Source: Streptomyces tauricus
GTDB lineage: Bacteria > Actinomycetota > Actinomycetes > Streptomycetales > Streptomycetaceae
DNA length: 64,000 nucleotides
NCBI RefSeq assembly: GCF_014650955.1
Contig: NZ_BMVY01000026.1
Span: 1 to 64,000, forward strand
Direction: 5' to 3'
The position numbers and the translations under genes were made by a program. The notes beneath the pieces were generated by a model. The model had not been told where the DNA came from, made no database searches, and saw only the letters and a list, made by a program, of their open reading frames with translations. This document shows positions 1-8,778 of the stretch, in pieces (within the stretch, counting starts at the first letter, position 1; the number at the start of each line of letters is the position of its first letter).

Positions 1-150
1 CGCCGCGCCCCCGGCCGCGGCGGCACCCAGCGCGAGCCCGGCACCGCCCCAGCCGATCAGCGCGCGCCGGGACGGGGCGGCCGACGCGGCGCGTCCGGCT
101 TCGGCTTCGGCTTCAGCTTGGGCTTCGGCTTCGGTGGGCGTGTCCGTCAT
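1..150 (-). CDS. efeB: EfeB, Tat-exported DyP-type heme peroxidase (5' end only)
   Basis: Only the first 50 codons are in the window; the gene runs off the left edge. The N-terminus is acidic (repeated Ala-Glu), followed by a twin-arginine signal with SRRALIGWGG and then an Ala/Gly-rich hydrophobic stretch. The start lies 9 bp after the efeO stop on the same strand. EfeB proteins are Tat-exported DyP-type peroxidases that work with EfeO and EfeU in ferrous iron uptake or iron release from heme. The identity rests on the Tat signal plus the efeO neighbour, because no catalytic residue is visible here. No efeU gene is seen in this window. Confidence 0.75.
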   Translation of the reverse strand, partial: MTDTPTEAEAQAEAEAEAGRAASAAPSRRALIGWGGAGLALGAAAAGGAA

Positions 151-159
151 GGCCGTTCC

Positions 160-1332
160 CTACTTCGTCGTGACGACGGCCGCGGCGAGCTTGGACAGCG
201 GCTCCGCGAGCGCGTTCACCGCGTCCGAGAGTTCCTTGCGGTCGGCCTTGCCGACCTTGTCGTACGAGGTGAAGTCGTACGAGGCCGTGTCCTCGCGGTA
301 CTGGTCCAGCAGCGCGTCGAGCGCCGCGAACTGCTTGTCCAGTTCGATGACCAGCGCCGCGTCGTTCTCCTTCGCGACCGGCTTCAGCAGCTCGTACGAC
401 TTCTCCGCGCCCTCGACGTTCGCCTTGAAGTCGACCAGGTCGGTGTGCGAGTAGCGCTCCTCCTCGCCGGTGACCTTGCCGGTGGCGACCTCGTCGAGGA
501 GTTCCTTGGCGCCGTTGGCCATCGAGGTCGGGGTGATCTCCGCCTTGCCGACGCGGTTCTGCCAGTCGGTGAGGTCCTTGATCAGCTGGTCGGCCAGCTC
601 GGAGTCCCGGTCGGTGAGCTTCTTGTCCTTCCACAGCGAGCGCTCCAGGCGGTGCCAGCCCGTCCAGTCCTTCTCTGTGTTCTTGCCGTCCCCGCCCCCC
701 TCCTCCAGACCGTCCTCGCGCAGGTCGACCTTCGGGTCGATGTCACCGAACGACTCGGCGACCGGCTCGGTGCGCTCCCAGCCGATGCGCGAGGTGGCGT
801 ACGCCTTCTTCGCGGCCTCGATGTCACCGGCCTTGACGGCGTCCGCGAACACCTTGGCCTTCGGCAGCGTCTCGTCGGCCTGCTCCTGTGCGTAACTGCG
901 GTAGGAGGCGACCGCCGCGTCCAGGCGCGGGTCGCGCTTCGCGACCTTGCCGCCGCCGGTGACCGTGACGTCCTGCCGGATGCCCTTGCCCTTCATGCCG
1001 GGCTTGCACGCGATCCGGTAGTCGCCCGCCTTCACCTCCGCGGTGACCTTCTGGCGGGTGCCGGGGCCTATGTTCTCGCGCTCGGTGACGATCCGGTCGT
1101 CGGGGAACAGGAGGTAGACCTCGGTGACCTTGGAGCCCTTGTTGGTCACGTCGAGCTGTACGTGTCCGGCCGGGAACTCCTTCTTCGACACCTCGCATTT
1201 GGTGTCCGTGGCCGTCACCTCGACGACGTGGTCGTCGCTCGACGCGTCGCTCTTCTCGGTGCAGCCCGTGACAGCGGCCAGCGCGGCCGCGGTCGCGGCA
1301 GCGGTGACGACGGAGAGTCGGACGGCTCGCAT
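160..1332 (-). CDS. efeO: EfeO, iron uptake lipoprotein (cupredoxin + imelysin/M75)
   Basis: This is a 390-residue lipoprotein. The signal peptide starts MRAVRLSVV and ends in a lipobox-like AAVTGC. Residues of about 30-125 resemble the cupredoxin-like EfeO N-domain, and the rest is an imelysin/M75 helical domain. EfeO binds iron outside the membrane and passes it to the EfeU permease. The start chosen has GGAG about 7 nt upstream; an in-frame ATG 14 codons earlier would bury the signal peptide. It is followed 9 bp later by efeB, so the two probably form one transcript. An iron box lies upstream. Confidence 0.9.
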   Translation of the reverse strand: MRAVRLSVVTAAATAAALAAVTGCTEKSDASSDDHVVEVTATDTKCEVSKKEFPAGHVQLDVTNKGSKVTEVYLLFPDDRIVTERENIGPGTRQKVTAEVKAGDYRIACKPGMKGKGIRQDVTVTGGGKVAKRDPRLDAAVASYRSYAQEQADETLPKAKVFADAVKAGDIEAAKKAYATSRIGWERTEPVAESFGDIDPKVDLREDGLEEGGGDGKNTEKDWTGWHRLERSLWKDKKLTDRDSELADQLIKDLTDWQNRVGKAEITPTSMANGAKELLDEVATGKVTGEEERYSHTDLVDFKANVEGAEKSYELLKPVAKENDAALVIELDKQFAALDALLDQYREDTASYDFTSYDKVGKADRKELSDAVNALAEPLSKLAAAVVTTK

Positions 1333-1399
1333 ACAGGCTCCAAGAGGGTCACAGGGAGAACGCAGGTGCTTCACAGCGGCTCAGTGAGGCTGCCCTAAC

Positions 1400-1418
1400 T
1401 TATCTGAGGCTTACCTGA
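1400..1418 (-). promoter_or_regulatory. Iron box upstream of efeO (DmdR/IdeR type)
   Basis: Read on the minus strand this is TCAGGTAAGCCTCAGATAA, matching about 13 of 19 positions of the actinobacterial iron box consensus TTAGGTTAGGCTAACCTAA. It lies about 70 bp upstream of the efeO start. It is weaker than the two other iron boxes in this window but sits in the expected place for iron-dependent repression. Confidence 0.55.
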
Positions 1419-1520
1419 CTGGAAGTCGCCCGTCCAGTGATTCAGCTCTCATGGACGCCGTACGGGCACGGCCCGGTCACGGTGGCGCTATCCATCCCCC
1501 ACGAAACGGTCAAAGACGGG

Positions 1521-2357
1521 TCAAGAACCCCTGACCGGAGCCACCATGACCCCACCCGTGCGCGGGTGGGGGAACACCTCGACCGGCTGTTTGTAGACGT
1601 CCGAAAGCAGTCGGTCGGTGAAGACCTCCGAGGGCGCCCCGTCGGCCACCGCGCGCCCGGCGCACAGGATCACCACCCGGTGCGCGTACGCGGCCGCGAG
1701 ACCCAGATCGTGCAACACCACGACCACCGCGTCCCCTTCGCGCGCCCTTTCCCGGCAGATCCGCAGCACCAGCTCCTGGTGTCTGAGGTCCAGTGCGGCC
1801 GTCGGCTCGTCGAGCAGCAGCAGCCGGGCGCGCTGGGCGAGCACGCGGGCGAGCGCGACCCTGGCCCGTTCGCCGCCGCTGAGCGCCGAGAAGGGCCGGC
1901 CCGCGAAGCCGGTGACCTCGGTCGCCGCCATGGCCGAGGCCACGGCCGCGTCGTCCTGGTCCTCCTCGGGCCGCCCGGCCCAGGGTGCCCGCCCCATCCG
2001 TACGACCTCCTCGACCGGGAAGGGGAAGGAGAGCGAGGCGGACTGGGGGAGCACCGCCCGGCGCAGGGCCAGTTCGTGCGCCGACCAGTCGGACACCGGG
2101 CGCCCGTGGACCCGTACGACACCCTCGGACGCCGGGAGATCGGCGGCGAGCGCGCCCAACAGGGTCGACTTTCCCGCCCCGTTGGGGCCGACCAGTGCCA
2201 GTACCTCGCCCGCGCGAGCCTCGACGGCCACGCCGGACAGCACCTCGCGGGCGCCCAGCCGCACACGCAGGGCCTCGGCCTCGGCGAGTACGTCTCCTGT
2301 GGTCACGGGCCCGGGCGGCACGGTCCCCGTACGGAGCCATCCCCTGCGCTTCCTCAT
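1521..2357 (-). CDS. hmuV: HmuV, heme ABC transporter ATPase
   Basis: This is a 278-residue ABC ATPase. It has Walker A GPNGAGKST, signature LSGGERAR, Walker B LLLLDEP followed by TAALD, and the H-loop region VVVLHDLG. This is the FecE/HmuV class that drives heme or siderophore import. The start ATG overlaps the hmuU stop as ATGA, so translation is coupled. It is the last gene of hmuT-hmuU-hmuV. The heme assignment comes from the HtaA genes across the promoter and the nearby heme oxygenase; a siderophore substrate is possible on sequence alone. Confidence 0.88.
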   Translation of the reverse strand: MRKRRGWLRTGTVPPGPVTTGDVLAEAEALRVRLGAREVLSGVAVEARAGEVLALVGPNGAGKSTLLGALAADLPASEGVVRVHGRPVSDWSAHELALRRAVLPQSASLSFPFPVEEVVRMGRAPWAGRPEEDQDDAAVASAMAATEVTGFAGRPFSALSGGERARVALARVLAQRARLLLLDEPTAALDLRHQELVLRICRERAREGDAVVVVLHDLGLAAAYAHRVVILCAGRAVADGAPSEVFTDRLLSDVYKQPVEVFPHPRTGGVMVAPVRGS

Positions 2358-3517
2358 GCCCAGCCTCCCTGCCTGCGACGGGTCCTGCGCAGCAGCCAGA
2401 AGAAGAACGGGCTGCCGAAGAGAGCGGTCAGCACACCGAGCGGCAGTTCGGCGGGCTCGGCGACGGTACGCGCGGCGAGGTCGCCCGCGAGCAGTACGAC
2501 CGCACCGCCCAGCGCGCTGCCGGGCACGAGGAAGCGGTGGCCGGGGCCCGCGGCCATCCGCAGCAGATGCGGGACGACGAGGCCCACGAAGCCGATGACC
2601 CCGGAGACGCTCACGGCCGCGGCCGTCAGCAGCGCGACGACCAGGACCAGCACGATACGAAGCCGTTCGACGTCCACGCCGAGGTGCCGTGCCGGGCGCT
2701 CGCCGAGCGCCAGCAGGTCCAACTTGCGTGCGTAGAAGGGCGCGAGGGCGAGACCGGCCACCGCGCACGGCAGTACCGCCAGCACCTTCGGCCAGGTCGC
2801 CTGGGACAGCGAGCCGAGCTGCCAGAAGGTGATCTGGTTCACCGCGGCGGTGTCGGCCAGGAAGATGAACAGGCCGATCAGCGCGCCCGCGAAGGCGTTC
2901 ACCGCGATACCGGTGAGGATCAGCGTCACGACCTCGGTACGGCCGCCCGAGCGGGACGTCGCGTACACGAGCAGGGCGGTGCCGAGTCCCGCCACGAAGG
3001 CGAAGACCGGGATCGTCCAGGTGCCCAGGAAGCTCAGACCGAGCGAGATCGCGGCGACCGCGCCGACCGCCGCGCCCGACGAGACGCCGATGACGCTCGG
3101 CTCGGCGAGCGGATTGCCGAACACGCCCTGCATCAGCGCGCCCGCGCAGCCCAGCGAGGCACCTACGAGCAGCGCGAGCACGATCCGCGGGAAGCGCACG
3201 TTCCACAGCACGGACTCGGGGACACGGGCCAGTTCGCCGCCGCCGAGACCCGCGCGGTGCGCGACGGAGGACAGCACGTCACCGGGCGAGATCTCGTACG
3301 CGCCGAGCCCGGCGGAGGTGAGGGTGAGGAGCAGGAGAACGACGGCCAGCCCGACCGTGAGCAGCCAGGTGGCGCTGCGGCGGGGACGCGTGACACCGCC
3401 GCGGGCGAGGGCGGCGGGGGTATCGGGAGCCGGGGCTTCCGGGGCCGGAGCTTCGGGAGGGGGAGCCTCGGCAGGGTCCTCGGGGGCCTGGGATGCGGTC
3501 CTGTCGGTCACGCTCAC
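2354..3517 (-). CDS. hmuU: HmuU, heme ABC transporter permease (FecCD family)
   Basis: A 387-residue FecCD-type permease with about nine or ten hydrophobic segments. The conserved FecCD region GASLGCAGALMQGVFGNPLA is followed by PSVIGVSSGAA. The N-terminal 50 residues are Pro/Ala/Glu-rich and probably cytoplasmic. The start codon is GTG and overlaps the hmuT stop (GTGA). The stop overlaps the hmuV start. It forms the membrane channel that takes heme from HmuT. Confidence 0.88.
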   Translation of the reverse strand: MSVTDRTASQAPEDPAEAPPPEAPAPEAPAPDTPAALARGGVTRPRRSATWLLTVGLAVVLLLLTLTSAGLGAYEISPGDVLSSVAHRAGLGGGELARVPESVLWNVRFPRIVLALLVGASLGCAGALMQGVFGNPLAEPSVIGVSSGAAVGAVAAISLGLSFLGTWTIPVFAFVAGLGTALLVYATSRSGGRTEVVTLILTGIAVNAFAGALIGLFIFLADTAAVNQITFWQLGSLSQATWPKVLAVLPCAVAGLALAPFYARKLDLLALGERPARHLGVDVERLRIVLVLVVALLTAAAVSVSGVIGFVGLVVPHLLRMAAGPGHRFLVPGSALGGAVVLLAGDLAARTVAEPAELPLGVLTALFGSPFFFWLLRRTRRRQGGWA

Positions 3518-4512
3518 TTCTCGTCCCCGTACAACTGGCCGACGATGGACTTCAGTACGGCGTCCGTGCGGGGCCCGTAGTTGAGGAGTACGCCGTCCTC
3601 GACGGAGACGACCCGGCGGTCCATCCCGGCCGGGGTCTGCGCGACGCCGGGAATCCTGACCAGGCCGTCGATGCCGCCGACGGACTCAAGTCCCTTGGAC
3701 ATGACGAGGATCGCGTCGGGAGCCGCCTGGGCGAGGGCTTCCGTGGTGATCGCGGTGAAGTCCTTCTTCAGGCCCGACTCGGCGCCCGCGTCCACGGCGC
3801 CCGCCGCTTCGAGCAGCGAGGTCGCTCCCGAGCCCTTGCCCCCGATCAGATAGACGGACGCGGAGCCGCGGAGATAGAGGAAGGCGACCCGCGGTTCGTC
3901 GGTCTTCTCCGGAACGTCCTCGCGCACGGCGGCGATCCGGTCCTGCGAGCGCTTCGTCAGCTCCTTGCCCGCCGCCGGAACGCCGAGCGCGCGGGCCACC
4001 GCCTCGATACGCGGGCCCACGTCGTCGAGGCCCTGCGCCGGGTCGACGACGAGGACAGGTATGCCCGCGTCGCGGATCTGGCCCATCGCCTCCGCGGGCC
4101 CGGTGGTGGCCTCGGCGAGCACCAGATCGGGCTTGAGGGACAGCACGCTCTCCGCGGAGACGTCGTGGTTGCGGGTGACCACCGGCAGCTTCTCGGCCTG
4201 CGCGAAGGTGGCGGTGATGTCCCGGGCGACGACCCGGTCGCCGAGGCCGAGCGTGAAGACGATCTCGCTGAGGCTGCCGGAGAGCGGAACGATACGTTCG
4301 GCGTCCTTGACCGTGACGTCGTGACCGTCGGCCGACCGCACGGTGACCGGAAGCCGAGGCTCCGGGGTGTCCGTGAGCGGCTCGACCCGATCGGCGGCGA
4401 CGCGGGCCTTCCCGCCACCGGCCGGCTCGGACGCCCCCTCGCCGGAGGCACAGCCCCCCACCACGAATACCGCGAGCAGCACTCCCACCACTCGCACACG
4501 CATGCGTCCCAC
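3514..4512 (-). CDS. hmuT: HmuT, heme-binding lipoprotein of the ABC importer
   Basis: A periplasmic-binding-type lipoprotein. The signal peptide carries RVRVVGVLLAVF and a lipobox VVGGC. The body has the ISD/HmuT fold features, such as RIVPLSGSLSEIVFTLGLGDRVVARDI near residue 90. GTG at 4512 is preferred because an AAAGGA Shine-Dalgarno lies about 11 nt upstream. ATG at 4503 is the alternative and would remove three residues. It is the first gene of the hmuTUV operon and is transcribed divergently from the HtaA genes, with a shared iron box between them. Confidence 0.87.
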   Translation of the reverse strand: MGRMRVRVVGVLLAVFVVGGCASGEGASEPAGGGKARVAADRVEPLTDTPEPRLPVTVRSADGHDVTVKDAERIVPLSGSLSEIVFTLGLGDRVVARDITATFAQAEKLPVVTRNHDVSAESVLSLKPDLVLAEATTGPAEAMGQIRDAGIPVLVVDPAQGLDDVGPRIEAVARALGVPAAGKELTKRSQDRIAAVREDVPEKTDEPRVAFLYLRGSASVYLIGGKGSGATSLLEAAGAVDAGAESGLKKDFTAITTEALAQAAPDAILVMSKGLESVGGIDGLVRIPGVAQTPAGMDRRVVSVEDGVLLNYGPRTDAVLKSIVGQLYGDEK

Positions 4513-4686
4513 GGTCGTGTCGTTCCTTTCGGTCAGCCGGATCGGCAACTGGGCCCTGTGCGGGCGGGGCCGCGCCCCGTCGGGGACGCGGGGAACCGCG
4601 CGGCCGGCCACGACGAACGGGCGGCCGAAGAACAACCCCCGTCCCCCTCTGTCTCATCCCACGCTTCCGTCCCGGCAGGGCTTAGC

Positions 4687-4705
4687 TTAGGTTAGCCTTA
4701 CCTTT
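4687..4705. promoter_or_regulatory. Iron box in the hmuT/htaA divergent promoter
   Basis: The site TTAGGTTAGCCTTACCTTT matches about 15 of 19 positions of the actinobacterial iron box. It lies 57 bp upstream of the HtaA gene at 4762 and 174 bp upstream of hmuT. Its place fits iron-dependent repression of the HtaA side and possibly of both directions. An overlapping TTAGCTTAGG just to the left may extend it. Confidence 0.75.
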
Positions 4706-4761
4706 CTCGCCAGGAAGCACCACATCGCATCCGGCCAGATCTCCCGCCCCGGAGGACACAC

Positions 4762-6279
4762 ATGCCAGCCCGCCCGCACCCACGTACGCACGTGACCCTG
4801 CTCTGCGCGGCCGTACTCGCAGCGGTACTCACGGCGCTGCTCCCGGCCGGCCAGGCCCACGCGGCGGGCCGGACCGTGCAGGGCGGCAGGCTGGACTGGG
4901 GCATCAAGTCCTCCTTCCAGAGTTATGTCACCGGCCCGATAGCGAACGGCAGTTTCTCCCTCACCGGGGGCGCGGCCACGGTCGGCGGCAGCCAGTTCCG
5001 CTTCCACTCGGCGACCGGTACGTACGACGGTTCGTCGGGCGCCTTCGACGCCGGCTTCTCCGGCGGTGTCCACTTCCTCGGGCACAAGGAGGACGACGGC
5101 ACCTACCAGCTCGACCTGACGATCAGCCGCCCGACCGTCCGCCTCGCGGGCAACGGCGGCACGCTCTACGTCGACATCATCAGCAAGGCGAAGGGCACCG
5201 GGGCGGTCACGACGTCCTCGCAGGTGCCCTTCGCCTCCCTCTCCCTCGGCGGCATCGACATGAAGGGCGGCGGCAACGCCGTCCAGTTGAACAACCTGCC
5301 CGCCACGCTGACCGCCCAGGGCGCCAAGTCCTTCGCCGGGTACTACACGGCGGGCACCGCCCTCGACCCGGTCAGCCTCTCCGCGGACGTGCGGGTGGCG
5401 GCCACGGGGTCGACGGGCAAGCCGTCCGCCTCACCGACCCCGTCCACGTCCCCGTCCAAGTCGAAGGCGAAGAAGGAGACTTCGGGCCGGATCGAGGACG
5501 GAGCCGTGGACTGGGGGGTGCGCAGGACCTTCCGCGAGTACGTCACCGGCGCCATCGCGCAGGGCGAGTGGGAGCTCAGCGACGGCGCCCAGGACGGCGG
5601 CGCGCTCTTCCGCTTCCCCGAGGGCTCGGGCACGTACGACGAGAAGAAGCGGACCCTCGACGCGAGCTTCACCGGAGCCGTCCGCTTCACCGGCGAGCAG
5701 GGCCTCGATCTGAAACTCGGCGAGATCCGGGCCGAGGTCACGGACGACGGCAAGGGCACGCTGTACGCCGACGTCACGAGCGCGAGCAAGACGGGCAAGG
5801 CGGGCGGCGGCGGGACGGGCAAGGCCGGCGGCACGGACAAGGAGGTCCCGCTCGTCACCTTCACCGCCAAGGAACTCAAGCCGAAGGACGGCCTCGCCCA
5901 GGTGACCGAGGCCCCCGCGAAGCTCACCGCCGCGGGCGCCGAGGCCTTCGGCGGGATGTACAAGGCGGGCACGGAGATGGACCCGGTGTCCCTCGCCGTC
6001 GCCCTGGACGACAAGGCCGAACTGCCCGCCCTGCCCGACCTGGGCAGCGCGGAGTCGGCCACGCCCGAAGCCGCGGCGGCCGAACCGAAGAAGGCCGGGC
6101 CGAAGACCGAGGCCACCGCGAGCGACTCGGACGTCCCCGTCCTGTCCATCGGCCTCACGGTCGCTTCCCTGGTCGCGATCGCCGCGGCCTTCCTGATCAT
6201 CCGCAGGCGCCGTACGCCACAGACCGCCGCCACCGCCGCCGCGGCCCCGGACGCCCCGGACGCCCCGGACGAGAACTGA
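4762..6279 (+). CDS. Two-domain HtaA heme-binding surface protein, membrane anchored
   Basis: A 505-residue secreted protein. Signal peptide residues 1-34 end with QAHAAG. HtaA domains lie at about residues 35-205 and 241-415; each opens with a DWG(I/V) motif followed by FxxYVTG. A low-complexity Ser/Pro/Lys linker joins them. A single membrane helix at about 458-482 is followed by RRRR. The family (corynebacterial HtaA) binds heme and passes it to HmuT. The GGAGG Shine-Dalgarno at 4751 fixes the start. Unlike the next gene it has no LAXTG motif, so it is probably held by its C-terminal helix. Confidence 0.88.
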   Translation: MPARPHPRTHVTLLCAAVLAAVLTALLPAGQAHAAGRTVQGGRLDWGIKSSFQSYVTGPIANGSFSLTGGAATVGGSQFRFHSATGTYDGSSGAFDAGFSGGVHFLGHKEDDGTYQLDLTISRPTVRLAGNGGTLYVDIISKAKGTGAVTTSSQVPFASLSLGGIDMKGGGNAVQLNNLPATLTAQGAKSFAGYYTAGTALDPVSLSADVRVAATGSTGKPSASPTPSTSPSKSKAKKETSGRIEDGAVDWGVRRTFREYVTGAIAQGEWELSDGAQDGGALFRFPEGSGTYDEKKRTLDASFTGAVRFTGEQGLDLKLGEIRAEVTDDGKGTLYADVTSASKTGKAGGGGTGKAGGTDKEVPLVTFTAKELKPKDGLAQVTEAPAKLTAAGAEAFGGMYKAGTEMDPVSLAVALDDKAELPALPDLGSAESATPEAAAAEPKKAGPKTEATASDSDVPVLSIGLTVASLVAIAAAFLIIRRRRTPQTAATAAAAPDAPDAPDEN

Positions 6280-6371
6280 ACTTCCCTCCCCTTCCCTCCC
6301 TTTCTCCCTGTCCGCGAGTCGCGCGGACTCCCACACACCGCACGTCCACCGAACCGAGGAGATTTACGACC

Positions 6372-7862
6372 ATGGCCGCCAACCGCCGCCGCCCCATAGC
6401 CCTTGCCGCAGCCTGCGCGACCGCCGTCACGCTCGGCGCCACCGCGCTCGCCGCCGCCACGTCCGCGTCCGCCGCCGAAGTGCCGCTCAAGGGCTACGAG
6501 TTGACCTGGGGCATCAAGGAGTCGTACCGCAACTACGTGACGGGCATGGCGGCCGGTACCTTCACGCCCGAGGCCGGAGCCACGCAGGCCAAGGACAACG
6601 GCGTGTTCACCTTCGTCAACGGCACCGGGAGCTACGACTCCGAGGCCCACACCGTCGCGCTCGGCTTCGAGGGCACCCTGAACATCGCCTCCAAGGCGCA
6701 CGGCTTCGAACTGAAGCTGTCCGACGTGAGGTTCGACAGCAAGGACGCGAGAGTCACCGCCGATGTGACGAAGGCCGGTACGACCCAGCAGGACGTGCCG
6801 CTCGCCGAGGTCACCGTCAACCGCGCGATGACGGACATGACGACCAAGCTGACCAAGGAGGCGGGGGACGTCTTCGGCAGCTCCTCCTACACGGGCGCGG
6901 CCGGCGACCCCCTGACGGTGGTCGAGAAGAAGGCCGAGTCGCCGAACCCGACGCCCACGGGCACCACGACCCCGCCGGGCACCCCGACCGGCACCCCCAC
7001 GGGCACCCCGACCAAGACCCCCACCACGGACCCGACGGGGACGGCGTCCACCACCCCGAAGCCCTCGCCCACCGAGGCCGACACCAAGGGCGACATCAGC
7101 TACGGCACGCTCGGCTGGGGTGTGAAGCAGTCCTTCCGTACGTACGTCGTGGACGGGGTGGCCAAGGGCAGGATCACGGTCTCCGGCGGGGCCGAGCAGG
7201 CGTCCGGCAACGGTGACTTCACCTTCCCCGACGCCACCGGCACCTACGACACGGACGCCGACACCCTGAAGGCATCCTTCAAGGGCTCGGTCAACTTCAA
7301 GGGCCACGAGGACAACGGCAGTTACGGTCTCGACCTCACCCTCAGCGACCTGAAGGCGGAGATCGACGGCGGCTCCGGCAAGCTCACCGCCGACGTCGAC
7401 AGTCTTGGTGAGAAGTCCGAGGACGTGACCCTCGCCGAGCTCAAGCCCAAGTCGGCCGACCTGATCGCCAAGGACGAGGTCATCGTCCTGGACGACGTCA
7501 CCACCACTCTCACCAAGGCGGGCGCGGAGGCCTTCGGCGGCTTCTACCAGGCGGGCGCCGCACTCGACCCGGTTGACATCGCCGTGGCCCTGACCGCGGA
7601 CGCCGAACTCCCGGACACCGACCCGACCTCGACGTCGACCTCGGGAACGGGCGGCACCACGGGCGGGACGACCGGTGGCACCACCGGGGGCGCGGGCACG
7701 ACCGGGTCCACCACGGGCGGGGTGACCGGCAACCTCGCCTCCACCGGCTCCGACGTCCCCGTCGGCGCCCTCGGAGCGGCCGCCGCGGTCACCGTCGCGG
7801 CGGGCGCGGGCGTGGTGTTCGCGGTACGCCGCCGTCGGCTGACGGACTCCACCCAGGCCTGA
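6372..7862 (+). CDS. Two-domain HtaA heme-binding protein with class-E sortase signal
   Basis: A 496-residue protein. A signal peptide with ATSASA before the mature start leads into two HtaA domains at about 38-205 and 239-415, each with WG(I/V)K and FR-YV type motifs. They are separated by a Thr/Pro-rich linker. The tail has a Thr/Gly-rich spacer, LASTG at residues 455-459, a hydrophobic helix at about 465-487 and RRRR. LAXTG is the recognition motif of class E sortases in Streptomyces, so the protein is predicted to be attached to peptidoglycan. GAGGAG about 10 nt before ATG supports the start. It is co-directional with the other HtaA gene, 92 bp downstream of it. Confidence 0.88.
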   Translation: MAANRRRPIALAAACATAVTLGATALAAATSASAAEVPLKGYELTWGIKESYRNYVTGMAAGTFTPEAGATQAKDNGVFTFVNGTGSYDSEAHTVALGFEGTLNIASKAHGFELKLSDVRFDSKDARVTADVTKAGTTQQDVPLAEVTVNRAMTDMTTKLTKEAGDVFGSSSYTGAAGDPLTVVEKKAESPNPTPTGTTTPPGTPTGTPTGTPTKTPTTDPTGTASTTPKPSPTEADTKGDISYGTLGWGVKQSFRTYVVDGVAKGRITVSGGAEQASGNGDFTFPDATGTYDTDADTLKASFKGSVNFKGHEDNGSYGLDLTLSDLKAEIDGGSGKLTADVDSLGEKSEDVTLAELKPKSADLIAKDEVIVLDDVTTTLTKAGAEAFGGFYQAGAALDPVDIAVALTADAELPDTDPTSTSTSGTGGTTGGTTGGTTGGAGTTGSTTGGVTGNLASTGSDVPVGALGAAAAVTVAAGAGVVFAVRRRRLTDSTQA

Positions 7863-7914
7863 CCCGGCCAGGACGCGTACGCGGGTGCCGCCGTCATGAT
7901 GTTTGAATGCCCGC

Positions 7915-8559
7915 GTGACTGATTACGACGTGGTGCGGGTCTTCTGCGGGCCCCGCGGCGAGTACGGCAATGAGCTCGGGGTGGTGCGGGAGGGTTCCGT
8001 ACTGCCCGAGCGGGGCGAACGGCAGGCGTTCGCGGCGAAACTCGGCTTCAGCGAGACGGTGTTCGTCGATGACCCCGAGCGCGGGGTCATCGACATCTAC
8101 ACGCCCGGCGTGCGGCTGCCGTTCGCCGGCTACCCCTGCGTGGGCGTGGCCTGGCTGCTGGACGTACCCGAACTCGTCACGCCCGCGGGCGTGGTGGGCA
8201 CGCGGCTGGACGGCGAGTTCACCTGGATCGAGGCCCGCGCGGAGTGGGCGCAGCGGCGCACGCTGCGCCAGTACGCGACCGCGGCGGAGGTCGACGCGCT
8301 CTCCGTCCCTCCGTCGGGGGAGTGGCTGTACGCGTGGGCATGGGAGGACGAGGCGGCGGGCCGTGTCCGGGCCCGGGGCTTCCCCGGGCGGGGCGACGGC
8401 GTGGAGGAGGACGAGGCCACGGGGGCGGCGGCGCTCCAGCTGACGGCGCGGCTGGGGCGGGCCCTGAACATCATCCAGGGCGCGGGCTCCCAGCTCCTCA
8501 CGGCTCCCCAGCCGGAGGGTTGGATCGAACTGGGCGGCAGAGTCCTCCTGGAACGCTGA
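7915..8559 (+). CDS. PhzF-family isomerase/epimerase-like protein
   Basis: A protein of about 214 residues, shorter than the usual 260-300 of the family. Family features include YGNELGVV near the N-terminus, PFAGYPCVGVAWLL, and EEDEATGAAALQL in the C-terminal half, which matches the conserved ED-ATG segment. The family fold is that of diaminopimelate epimerase; the substrate is unknown. The GTG at 7915 (VTDYDVVRVF) is chosen for its fit to the family N-terminus. A TTG at 7903 is in frame, and neither has a clear Shine-Dalgarno. It ends convergently with hmuO across a REP cluster. Confidence 0.7.
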   Translation: MTDYDVVRVFCGPRGEYGNELGVVREGSVLPERGERQAFAAKLGFSETVFVDDPERGVIDIYTPGVRLPFAGYPCVGVAWLLDVPELVTPAGVVGTRLDGEFTWIEARAEWAQRRTLRQYATAAEVDALSVPPSGEWLYAWAWEDEAAGRVRARGFPGRGDGVEEDEATGAAALQLTARLGRALNIIQGAGSQLLTAPQPEGWIELGGRVLLER

Positions 8560-8611
8560 CGCCCCCTGCCCGGGGCAGCCGGGAAGCCCCACGGGCCCGG
8601 CGAGGACTGCC

Positions 8612-8732
8612 CGCGCAGTTCCCCGCGCCCCTGAAGGACAAAAGATTGCGCCGTTCCCCGCGCCCCTAAGGGGCGCGGGGAACGGCGCAATCTTTTCGCT
8701 TTTCGATTTTGGGGGCGCGGGGAACGGCGCAG
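8612..8732. repeat. REP cluster between phzF-like gene and hmuO, with 28-bp perfect inverted pair
   Basis: There are four copies of the GGGGCGCGGGGAAC(T/G)GCGC core: minus-oriented at 8612-8632 and 8644-8667, plus-oriented at 8669-8693 and 8711-8732. The middle two form a perfect inverted repeat with 28-bp arms at 8640-8667 and 8669-8696 and one base between. The right arm ends in TCTTTT. It can form a very strong hairpin in either transcript and probably acts as a bidirectional terminator for the two converging genes. Confidence 0.85.
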
Positions 8733-8778
8733 CCCGCCCCCACGGCCCGCACCCGAAAGCGCACCCCCCAGTGGAACG

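Noticed and set aside
5343..7307. Long minus-strand frames opposite the HtaA genes, and similar long frames elsewhere (for example 16901-19621 and 58759-63804)
   Set aside because: High GC with strong third-position bias keeps shadow frames open; their peptides are Arg/Gly/Ala-rich without domain signatures, and they lie opposite well-supported genes.
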